The notes below the pieces were generated by a model that had not been told where the DNA came from, made no database searches, and saw only the letters and a program-made list of their open reading frames with translations. From NCBI RefSeq assembly GCF_026410305.1, contig NZ_JAPMLQ010000003.1:1-64000 (forward strand): 64,000 bases of DNA, read 5' to 3'. This document shows, one piece after another, positions 7,935 through 14,705 of the stretch (within the stretch, counting starts at the first letter, position 1; every line of letters begins with the position of its first letter). Source of the stretch: Sulfitobacter sp. F26204. Lineage in GTDB: Bacteria > Pseudomonadota > Alphaproteobacteria > Rhodobacterales > Rhodobacteraceae. Position numbers and translations under genes: made by a program.

Positions 7935-9125
7935 TTGTTCGCATTTGTTGACGAAACCGGGAATACTGGGTCCAACATATTTGATGCAGCGCAGCCGGAT
8001 TTTTTCACTGGAGCGCTCATCACCAAATCTAACTTCGATGTGCTTCAAAAGAAGTCGCTCAGTGCCCTCTGCCGGAAACATGGCATCGGATCCCTTCATG
8101 CCTCGGTCCTCGGCTTCGGCCCGATTGAGAAGATTGCCCCCGACCTCCTCAATCTCCTGAAGAAGGTCGACGCAAGATTCTTTGTTTCGAGAGTGGTGAA
8201 GCGATATCTGGTCGCCACCAAGCTTTATGACACCTTTTTCGACTCCGGTGAAAATCCTGCGGCGAACTGGAATGCCTACAACGTAAGGGTGCTGAAGCTG
8301 ACCCTGTGCTTCAAGGTTGCGACGATCCTTACCGAAGAGATCGCACGCGAGTTCTGGTCAATGTTGATGGCCCGCAACGAGAAACAGGCGCGCGCGAAAA
8401 TCCCCGGCATCTGCGACGCCATCCTTGAGAATGTGCATTTGCTTGCTGACCAAAGGTCGAGAGATGTTGTCACGGAAACCTTGTTGTGGTCTCGCGACCA
8501 CCCGGAAGCACTTGATATTTTCATCGCTGGACGTCAGGCAAAAAATGGGCACATGCCGAATATGGTTGGGTTTGTGGGGCTTCTCGATGGCCTCGAGGGA
8601 TTTTCAAAGCGCTGGAACCGCCCGCTCAGAAAGATCGTCCACGACCGACAATCGCAATTCGAAGGCTCCCTCGAAGAATGGCACCGGATGTTTTCAAACG
8701 CTTCGGGCGAGCCCATCCACCTGCCAGGTGAGAAGATGGTAATGCGTAAGGTACCTGGATCGACATTCGAGGTTTCCAGCTCCGACGATAGTGCTGGGAT
8801 ACAGGTCGCAGATCTGACGCTTTGGCTGTTTCGGCAGTTTCTCTCGGGAAAGGATATCCCCATCGGATCGGCCGCCATCCTTAGCTACGTTTTCAAGAAG
8901 GGCTATCAGCAGGATTTCTCGTTCCAAGGCGTCGGCGACCAAGTCGAAGAGAAGCTCCGGGATATCATGGAGAAAGACATCCCCGCCGAGGCGATGGAGG
9001 CAGGTCGAAGTCTGCGTGAACAACAGGAGCAACTGCGACAACATCTACTCGCTAAGTATGAAGAAGATGGTCTGATGCCGTATCAGCGTGGTCCGATTAA
9101 GCTAGTGTCGCCGACTGGCGACTGA
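7935..9125 (+). CDS. DUF3800 family protein, prophage cargo
   Basis: This 396-residue protein begins with FVDETGNTG, the acidic signature at the start of DUF3800 proteins, followed by a conserved SLHASVLGF segment and, near residue 290, DDSAGIQVADLTLW, which carries the late aspartates. DUF3800 proteins are predicted RNase H-fold nucleases often found on prophages and in defence islands, but their activity is poorly known. The start is a TTG at 7935 with GGGAAG upstream. No ATG lies close enough to keep the conserved N-terminus. Base composition is visibly less GC-rich than its neighbours, so it is probably a transferred cargo gene. Confidence 0.75.
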   Translation: MFAFVDETGNTGSNIFDAAQPDFFTGALITKSNFDVLQKKSLSALCRKHGIGSLHASVLGFGPIEKIAPDLLNLLKKVDARFFVSRVVKRYLVATKLYDTFFDSGENPAANWNAYNVRVLKLTLCFKVATILTEEIAREFWSMLMARNEKQARAKIPGICDAILENVHLLADQRSRDVVTETLLWSRDHPEALDIFIAGRQAKNGHMPNMVGFVGLLDGLEGFSKRWNRPLRKIVHDRQSQFEGSLEEWHRMFSNASGEPIHLPGEKMVMRKVPGSTFEVSSSDDSAGIQVADLTLWLFRQFLSGKDIPIGSAAILSYVFKKGYQQDFSFQGVGDQVEEKLRDIMEKDIPAEAMEAGRSLREQQEQLRQHLLAKYEEDGLMPYQRGPIKLVSPTGD

Positions 9126-9550
9126 GCCGTTTGTCAATACTATTCTGCTTCGTGAGACAATTTCTTGCGAGACATCGCAAGGCGAGACAGATCACCGTAA
9201 TTTCGCTATCAATATAGATATACTCGAGAGAAGTGCGCGCGGGACGGACTGCGTGGCTGGACCCCGGGGGCCAACCAAGGGTCCAGCTGGCATCCAGCGC
9301 GCTAACCCACTGAATTCGCGGGTCCTTCCTGGCCCCAAAAGTATACGGGCGGGCGAAGCGCGCAATATCGCCAGCGACAGGGCCGTTTTTTTGGGAAGCC
9401 ACCCCAGCTGGCATCCACCCGCGATCTTCTGAAAACAACAACAAAACAAACTCTTGGAGCCGAAAACCTCGGTTGCCGCTGGACCCTTTGCGGAGTCCAG
9501 GCTGGTTGCCGGTGTCCAAGGATCCACCCCATTGAGGCGAACCGACCAGC
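9126..9550. other. Intergenic region with CTGGACCC inverted repeats
   Basis: No gene was recognised in these 425 bases. An inverted repeat with arms CTGGACCC (9257-9264) and GGGTCCAG (9279-9286) is present, and a second copy CTGGACCC (9479-9486) pairs with GTCCAG (9495-9500). A 14-bp direct repeat CCAGCTGGCATCCA occurs at 9283-9296 and 9404-9417. This is probably the control region of the methyltransferase gene at 9551. Confidence 0.5.
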
Positions 9551-10804
9551 ATGACCCTGAGCTTTGCCCCGGACGCGATCGAGACCTGGCCGCTGGCCAA
9601 GCTCCAGCCTTATGCGAAAAACGCGAAGGCGCATGGCGCAGACCAGGTTGCGAAGATCGCCGCCAGCATGGCCGAATTCGGCTGGACCGTTCCCTGCCTT
9701 GTGGCCGAGGACGGCGAGTTGATCGCGGGCCATGGCCGGGTACTGGCGGCGACCCAGCTTGGATTGACCGATGCGCCGGTGATCGTGCTTGGGCATCTGA
9801 CCGAGGCGCAGCGGCGGGCCTATCGCATCGCGGACAACAAGCTGACGGAACTCGGGACCTGGGATGCAGAGCTGCTGTCGGCGGAGCTCAACGAGTTGCT
9901 GACCGAGGACTACGACCTGTCGCTCATCGGGTTCGATGACGCTGAACTAGAGGCGCTGTTGGCCGGAGAGGTCGATCCTGAAACCGCGTCCCGCGACGGC
10001 GAGGACGATGTTCCAGAGGCCCCCGAGACCCCGATCAGCCAACCCGGCGATTTATGGGTGCTGGGCAAACATCGGCTGCTCTGCGGCGACGCGACAGTGG
10101 CCACCGACGTCGAGCGTCTGCTGGGTGATGTGAAACCGCTCCTGATGGTGACCGATCCGCCCTATGGCGTCGAATACGATCCCGGCTGGCGCAACAAAGC
10201 AGGGGCAGCCGCGACCAAGCGCACGGGCAAGGTGCTGAACGATGACCGCGCAGACTGGCGCGAGGCTTGGGCGTTGTTCCCGGGCGACGTAGCCTATGTC
10301 TGGCACGGTGCGCTGCATGCGACCACGGTCGCCGACAGCCTGATTGCCTCAGGCTTCAACATCCGGTCGCAGATCATCTGGGCAAAAGACCGCCTGGTGC
10401 TGAGCCGCGGCGATTATCACTGGCAGCACGAGCCGTGCCTTTATGGCGTGAAAAAGACCGGCAAGGGCCATTGGGCCGGTGACCGCAAACAAACAACGCT
10501 CTGGCAGATCGCAAACAAGGATCAGGACGCGGAAACCGTGCACGGGACCCAGAAACCCGTTGAATGTATGCGCAGGCCGATTCTGAACAATTCCAGCCCC
10601 GGACAGGCGGTCTACGAGCCCTTCATGGGATCGGGCACCACGCTGATCGCGGCGGAAACCACGGGCCGCGTGTGCCTCGGGATCGAACTCAACCCGGCCT
10701 ATGTCGATGTCGCCGTGCAGCGCTGGCAGCAGTTCACCGGCCAAGTGGCCGTGCTGGACGGGATCGGCCAGACCTTCGCCGATCTCACGGCCAATCCACG
10801 CTGA
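9551..10804 (+). CDS. ParB-like domain fused to DNA adenine/cytosine-N4 methyltransferase
   Basis: The product has 417 residues. Residues about 8-110 form a ParB/sulfiredoxin-like domain with ELIAGHGRVLAA, the typical box of phage ParB-methyltransferase fusions. Residues about 170-400 form a beta-type amino-methyltransferase with DPPYG at 202-206 and FMGSGTT from residue 358, the AdoMet-binding motif. It would methylate adenine N6 or cytosine N4 in a short site and may protect phage DNA from restriction. It is followed after four bases by a C5-cytosine methyltransferase gene, so this prophage encodes two modification enzymes without a recognisable restriction partner. Confidence 0.85.
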   Translation: MTLSFAPDAIETWPLAKLQPYAKNAKAHGADQVAKIAASMAEFGWTVPCLVAEDGELIAGHGRVLAATQLGLTDAPVIVLGHLTEAQRRAYRIADNKLTELGTWDAELLSAELNELLTEDYDLSLIGFDDAELEALLAGEVDPETASRDGEDDVPEAPETPISQPGDLWVLGKHRLLCGDATVATDVERLLGDVKPLLMVTDPPYGVEYDPGWRNKAGAAATKRTGKVLNDDRADWREAWALFPGDVAYVWHGALHATTVADSLIASGFNIRSQIIWAKDRLVLSRGDYHWQHEPCLYGVKKTGKGHWAGDRKQTTLWQIANKDQDAETVHGTQKPVECMRRPILNNSSPGQAVYEPFMGSGTTLIAAETTGRVCLGIELNPAYVDVAVQRWQQFTGQVAVLDGIGQTFADLTANPR

Positions 10805-10808
10805 GGCG

Positions 10809-11984
10809 ATGCATGACCTGGCTTTACATCCCTCCGGACGCGATTTCGGAGCCGGAGACCTGTTCGGCCTCTCACTCTGTTCCGGCGCAGGCGGGCTCGA
10901 CCTCGGGCTCACCATCGCCGTGCCCGGATATCGAACTGTGGGCCATGTCGAACGGGAAACCTATGCCGCGGCCATTCTCGTGGCACGGATGGAAGAGGCG
11001 GCCCTGGATCCGGCACCTGTCTGGGACGACGTTGCCAGCTTCGACGGTCGCCCATGGCGCGGCGCGGTGGACATCCTCACTGCGGGCTATCCGTGCCAGC
11101 CATTCTCCGTCGCGGGTAAGCGCCGGGGGGCGGACGACCCGCGCCATCTCTGGCCCCATGTCGCCCGCATCATCGGTGAGGTCGAGCCGCCCTTCGTGTT
11201 CCTCGAGAACGTCGCCCATCATCTCCGCCTCGGATTTCCCGAAGTCGCCGGAGGGCTGGTCGGCATGGGCTACCGCCTTGCGGCGGGCCTCTTCACGGCG
11301 GCGGAAGTCGGCGCGCCCCACAAGCGCGAGCGGCTCTTCATCCTCGCCACTCGCGAAGGCGACGAGTTGGCCGACCCCGCGCGCCTGCTCCGGGACCCGC
11401 TCGAGCGGTGGGAACCGGACGGAGATGCTGCGGCTCTGGCCAACGCCACGGGCGAGTGCCAACGAGAACCGGCAGACAAAACCGACCCCGTCACAGTCAG
11501 CGGGCAAGCACGGGATGAATCTGGCGACCTCGGCCGCGATGTGGCCGACGCCGCAGACGGACAGCTTTCGCAGCCGGGGCGGTGCCCGGAAACACGAGAA
11601 GGGTCTGGATGGCATGGCCCGGGACTGGCCGACGCCGATGGCGACGGACGGCAACAAGCCGAGCGCGGGCAATCGCAAATCGGCCGACCTGACCAGCGCC
11701 AGCCAGTTATGGATGACGCCGACGGCGCGCGACCACAAGGATGGCGCGACGACATTGGCAAACACCCCGGTGAACGGCCTGCTTGGCCGCCAGGTCCTGG
11801 TGACGCCGACGGCTGGGAGCGATACCTCCGAGCCGCGCCGGACCTTGAACCCGCTGTTCGTCGAGGCGCTGATGGGCTGGCCCACCGGGTGGACCGGCTT
11901 CGCCTCTGTGGCAACGGCGTGGTCCCCTTGGTTGCGGCGCATGCGCTTCGAACTCTCGCGGCTGAATTGCTGGCCGATGGATGA
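10809..11984 (+). CDS. C5-cytosine DNA methyltransferase (Dcm-like)
   Basis: The ATG at 10809 gives a 391-residue protein. Motif I LSLCSGAGGLDLG is near residues 22-34, the catalytic cysteine is C96 in GYPCQPFS, motif VI reads FLENVAHH, and motif VIII reads PHKRERLF. A C-terminal CGNGVVPLVAA looks like motif X. Between about residues 190 and 340 the sequence is low-complexity (repeated LADAD/ADAADG, Gln- and Arg-rich). The same DNA in another frame encodes a phage-like protein (see 11425-11997). The enzyme probably protects phage DNA. The C-terminal part may be overprinted or shortened, so specificity cannot be judged. Confidence 0.8.
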   Translation: MHDLALHPSGRDFGAGDLFGLSLCSGAGGLDLGLTIAVPGYRTVGHVERETYAAAILVARMEEAALDPAPVWDDVASFDGRPWRGAVDILTAGYPCQPFSVAGKRRGADDPRHLWPHVARIIGEVEPPFVFLENVAHHLRLGFPEVAGGLVGMGYRLAAGLFTAAEVGAPHKRERLFILATREGDELADPARLLRDPLERWEPDGDAAALANATGECQREPADKTDPVTVSGQARDESGDLGRDVADAADGQLSQPGRCPETREGSGWHGPGLADADGDGRQQAERGQSQIGRPDQRQPVMDDADGARPQGWRDDIGKHPGERPAWPPGPGDADGWERYLRAAPDLEPAVRRGADGLAHRVDRLRLCGNGVVPLVAAHALRTLAAELLADG

Positions 11985-11997
11985 AGCGGCGGTATGA
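11425..11997 (+). CDS. Overlapping frame: WPTP-repeat phage protein inside the dcm gene
   Basis: An open frame shifted relative to dcm encodes repeated WPTP-like units (LWPTPRASANE, MWPTPQTDS, DWPTPMATDG, WMTPTARDHKD) and ends with LNPLFVEALMGWPTGWTGF. These are recurrent features of phage methyltransferase-associated proteins. An ATG at 11425 is a possible start, and the frame is open further upstream. Its stop overlaps the next ATG as ATGA, the same coupling seen at many other junctions here. In the sample 11641-11700, third positions are G or C in 18 of 20 codons in this frame and in 12 of 19 in the dcm frame. Whether it is a separate gene or the original dcm C-terminus is open. Confidence 0.45.
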   Translation: MLRLWPTPRASANENRQTKPTPSQSAGKHGMNLATSAAMWPTPQTDSFRSRGGARKHEKGLDGMARDWPTPMATDGNKPSAGNRKSADLTSASQLWMTPTARDHKDGATTLANTPVNGLLGRQVLVTPTAGSDTSEPRRTLNPLFVEALMGWPTGWTGFASVATAWSPWLRRMRFELSRLNCWPMDEAAV

Positions 11998-12263
11998 AGC
12001 AGTCCCGCCTGATGTCGCTTGCCGAGTCCATCGCCAACGTGGCGGTGGGCTATGGCGTTGCGGTTCTGACGCAGATCCTGATCTTCCCGACCTTCGGGCT
12101 TCACACGACGCTGGCGCAGAACCTGAAAATGGGGGCGATCTTCACCATTGTGAGCATCGCCCGATCCTTCGCCCTGCGGCGGGTGTTCGAGGCGATCCGG
12201 ATGCGAAAAGCCTGTAGCGCGGACTTAAGCGCTCTACGATCGCCCGAACGAACAACCAACTAG
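11994..12263 (+). CDS. Small DUF7220-like membrane protein
   Basis: The product is 89 residues and begins in an ATGA overlap with the frame ending at 11997. Residues about 8-35 and 45-65 are hydrophobic and likely form two membrane segments (VAVGYGVAVLTQILIFPTFG and IFTIVSIARSFALRRVF). Relatives in Rhodobacteraceae phages usually end near FEAIR, about 70 residues in. The extra tail here (KACSADLSALRSPERTTN) may come from the join to the following cargo gene. Its size and topology are holin-like, but no lysis gene lies beside it, so function is unassigned. Confidence 0.6.
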   Translation: MKQSRLMSLAESIANVAVGYGVAVLTQILIFPTFGLHTTLAQNLKMGAIFTIVSIARSFALRRVFEAIRMRKACSADLSALRSPERTTN

Positions 12264-12814
12264 ATGGAGTAACTGCCGAAGGGTTTTCCGAACTTCTCAA
12301 CGCCCGACTTTCCTAGCAGCGTGAGTTTGTTGTGAAGCTTGTGGCCGGGAGACGCGTTTCTGGCTTCGCGCGCCCAGACCTTGGCATCTACCTCCCAGAC
12401 ATCGAAGTTGATCCCATCCGGAGTGAAAGCACAAAGAACGACATCGACCCGTTCGAGGAGCGTGTTGAGACATCCCCACTGGGTGTTGCGCCCCTTTGCC
12501 GTACGCAGGGTGGCTGGACGGCCGTCTGGTAATTTGAGCTCGGTTGCCACAGGGCTGATGAGCTCGCCAATTTGACTCGCGAGTGCCCGGCCAGCCGAGA
12601 TGCCGAACTCATAGCCTTCGCGGCCTGTTACTTCATCCTGTCCACCGCCCGGCTTAGACGGTTTTGTCGATACGACCTTGGGTGCCTTCGGGAGAAAATC
12701 ATCCAAGGCACGAACGGCCACCGATGCAGCTGATAGACTGGGGTTTTGGGTTAAGAATTCGCCGAGACGGGATGCCAGATTGGAATCCAGTCGAACTGTG
12801 ATCGAGTCGACCAT
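12260..12814 (-). CDS. Ribbon-helix-helix N-terminus fused to unknown domain, cargo gene
   Basis: The product has 184 residues. Residues 1-40 read like a ribbon-helix-helix DNA-binding domain: a short beta strand SITVRLD, then two helices (NLASRLGEFL and SAASVAVRALDDF). A linker rich in Lys/Pro/Gly follows. The C-terminal 120 residues form an unrecognised alpha/beta domain with VVLCAFTPDGINFDVWEVDAK. The start ATG at 12814 (AAAGG seven bases upstream) is preferred to one at 12847. A long perfect palindrome lies 55-85 bases upstream of this start, which fits autoregulation. The gene opposes the phage genes and is a likely moron or one-gene toxin/antitoxin-like unit. The activity of the second domain is unknown. 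Confidence 0.6.
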   Translation of the reverse strand: MVDSITVRLDSNLASRLGEFLTQNPSLSAASVAVRALDDFLPKAPKVVSTKPSKPGGGQDEVTGREGYEFGISAGRALASQIGELISPVATELKLPDGRPATLRTAKGRNTQWGCLNTLLERVDVVLCAFTPDGINFDVWEVDAKVWAREARNASPGHKLHNKLTLLGKSGVEKFGKPFGSYSI

Positions 12815-12869
12815 GCGCGCACCTTTCAAGATGGTTGATGCACGCATCTTGCAGCCTGACGACAGGATT

Positions 12870-12900
12870 CGTCAAGAGGTATGATGCATACCTCTTGACG
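12870..12900. promoter_or_regulatory. 31-bp perfect palindrome, probable operator
   Basis: Arms CGTCAAGAGGTAT (12870-12882) and ATACCTCTTGACG (12888-12900) are perfectly complementary around a five-base centre. On the minus strand the gene-proximal arm ends in TTGACG, a -35-like hexamer, with CAAGAT 18 bases downstream as a possible -10. A dimeric repressor binding here would block the promoter of the ribbon-helix-helix gene. The opposite strand faces the end of the DUF3489 gene. Confidence 0.65.
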
Positions 12901-12928
12901 TTTTGTGACTCCGCGATGCTGCGCACAA

Positions 12929-13444
12929 TCAATCGAGGCGGTACACGCGCCCCCGGTCCTCGACCTTCTCCGAGGTCACTTCGAGCCCGAGCTTCTTCTT
13001 CAGCGCACCCGACATCGCGCCGCGCACTGTATGCGACTGCCATCCGGTCGCGGCCATGATCTCTGCAATTGTCGCGCCGTCCGATGCGCGCAGCATCGTG
13101 ATCAGCGTGGCCTGCTTGGTGCCCTCGCGCCGCGTGCGCGTCTTGGGCGCAGGATCCTCGGTCGGCTTGGTTTCCGCGCTGTCAGTCTCGATGCCGATGG
13201 CGGCAAGGCCCGCTTCGGTGGCGATCAACGTGACGCCGTGGCCATCGCCCGTTTCGCGCCAGACTGGCTCGCCCTTGCGCATGTCGGCGTCGACCTCTTC
13301 GAGGAAGCGCTTGGTGAGCATGGCGGCGACTACCTTGTTGGCGGCTCCGACGCGCAGGCTGTCGGGCAGCGGCAATGCGATATGGTTGTCGCGATTGGCG
13401 GCGGCGCTGAGAATGATGGCTTGGGTGTCGGTGAGTTTGGTCAT
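12929..13444 (-). CDS. DUF3489 domain protein
   Basis: The 171-residue product has an N-terminal region TDTQAIILSAAANRDN, a middle part resembling the usual DUF3489 N-half, a charged linker, and the C-terminal DUF3489 winged-helix-like segment (TKQATLITMLRASDGATIAEIMAATGWQ, then the TVRGAMSGALKKKLGLEV stretch). The last part looks like a DNA-binding helix pair. The family is frequent on prophages and plasmids of alphaproteobacteria and is probably regulatory. It lies in a minus-strand group with two smaller genes upstream of the packaging operon. Confidence 0.75.
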   Translation of the reverse strand: MTKLTDTQAIILSAAANRDNHIALPLPDSLRVGAANKVVAAMLTKRFLEEVDADMRKGEPVWRETGDGHGVTLIATEAGLAAIGIETDSAETKPTEDPAPKTRTRREGTKQATLITMLRASDGATIAEIMAATGWQSHTVRGAMSGALKKKLGLEVTSEKVEDRGRVYRLD

Positions 13445-13534
13445 GTTTGCCTCCGGTTTTGAGCCGCGCGGGGTGCGTGGCTTCTACCGAGGCGAGCCCG
13501 CCGCTTGGGCGGGCCGGGACCGACGCGCAGTGGC

Positions 13535-13723
13535 TCAGTTGTCGCGCGTGGTCAGGGCGAGCAGGACGGCCGCCATGCCGCCGAGATATTCGCTGCGGCG
13601 AAACACGATCTCGTCGATCTCGCTCGCGGTATTGATGGTCGGCTCGACCTGAAGGTCGCCTGCCATGTGCGGCATCAGGCGGGTGGCCTCGAGGTTGTAA
13701 CGCTCTGCAAGGGTGCTGCTCAT
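13535..13723 (-). CDS. Small conserved phage hypothetical protein
   Basis: The product is 62 residues, starting MSSTLAERYNLEATRLMP. It is followed on the same strand, after a 90-base gap, by the DUF3489 gene, and lies five bases after the upstream minus-strand gene. It contains an acidic middle and a hydrophobic GGMAAVLLAL helix near the C-terminus. I do not recognise a named family. Position and coupling support a real gene. Confidence 0.5.
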   Translation of the reverse strand: MSSTLAERYNLEATRLMPHMAGDLQVEPTINTASEIDEIVFRRSEYLGGMAAVLLALTTRDN

Positions 13724-13728
13724 CGGGC

Positions 13729-13998
13729 TCACTCCGCGTGCTCGCCTTCGCCGAAGGCGCTGTCGGTGATACGCTTCAGGAGGCTGGCGTAGTTTTCGAG
13801 GGTGCCGACATGGCCCCAGTTGATCTCGTCGGGGTGGGCGTTGAAATGCTCGTTGCTCAGGCTCGACAAGCGGGCCAGCATCTCGTCGATCTCGGCCTTG
13901 TTGCCGATGAAGGCGTTGAGCGCTGCTTCCTTGTTCCGCGCAACCTTCTCGGCGCGAAGTTGGTGGCGGGGCGTTGTCTGGGGGTTCAGGCGGGTCAT
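13729..13998 (-). CDS. Small conserved phage hypothetical protein
   Basis: The start at 13998 (MTRLNPQTTPRHQL) has AAGGAG eight bases upstream and is preferred to a longer frame beginning at 14103. The 89-residue product is helical and charged, with KAEIDEMLARLSSLSNEHF and GTLENYASLLKRI. It resembles conserved small proteins found beside DUF3489 genes in related prophages. Function unknown. The 147-base gap to the plus-strand terminase gene must hold divergent promoters. Confidence 0.55.
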   Translation of the reverse strand: MTRLNPQTTPRHQLRAEKVARNKEAALNAFIGNKAEIDEMLARLSSLSNEHFNAHPDEINWGHVGTLENYASLLKRITDSAFGEGEHAE

Positions 13999-14144
13999 CG
14001 TGGCGGCTCCTTGGTTTTGCGCTACCGCTGCGCTGCTTGAGCGCGGCGGTGAGTTGCATCGTTTTTGCAGGATCACGTTCGCTCTGCTTCGGAGGCTTAT
14101 CAACTACATAAGCAAATGATTTTGAATGATAATCGGAGTGCGCA

Positions 14145-14705
14145 ATGGAGGGTCTGAGCGAGCGCCAATACGCCGCCCGCGTCGGCCTTTCACGCGGGGC
14201 AATCCAGAAGGCCAAGGCGACAGGACGGCTGGTGCTGCATGCCGATGGCAGCATTGACGCGGTGGCCAGCGATGCTCTGCGCGCTGAGGCGACCGATCCG
14301 TCCAAGACACGGAAAGCACCGCAGCCAAAGCTCAAACCCGTCCCGGAGGCGGCGGTATCCGCCGTAGGCGAAACGCTGCGCGAACAGGGAATGGCAGCCC
14401 CGCCTGTCGGCAGCGGCACCACGTTCCTGCAGGCAAAGACGGCCAATGAAGTGCTGAAGGCGCAGGAACGCCGTATCCGGCTGCAAAAGCTGAAGGGCGA
14501 GCTGATCGACCGGGCCCGCGCTGTGTCGCTCGTGTTTCGGCTGGCGCGGCAGGAGCGCGATGTCTGGATCAACTGGCCCGCTCGGGCGGCGGCGTTGATG
14601 GCGGCCGATCTGGGTGTGGAGCCCGCCGCGATGCAGAAGGTCCTGGAGAAACATGTCCGTGCCCAGCTCGACGACCTTGCCGAGGTCAAACCCGATCTCC
14701 GGTGA
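14145..14705 (+). CDS. Phage terminase small subunit-like DNA-binding protein
   Basis: The product has 186 residues. The first 40 contain a helix-turn-helix (SERQYAARVGLSRGAIQKAKATG) that would bind the packaging site. The middle is a Pro/Lys-rich linker. The C-terminal half (LQAKTANEVLKAQERRIRLQKLKGEL onward) is helical and matches the oligomerisation region of Nu1-type small terminases. It directly precedes and overlaps the large terminase gene. It starts the packaging and head operon. Confidence 0.8.
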   Translation: MEGLSERQYAARVGLSRGAIQKAKATGRLVLHADGSIDAVASDALRAEATDPSKTRKAPQPKLKPVPEAAVSAVGETLREQGMAAPPVGSGTTFLQAKTANEVLKAQERRIRLQKLKGELIDRARAVSLVFRLARQERDVWINWPARAAALMAADLGVEPAAMQKVLEKHVRAQLDDLAEVKPDLR

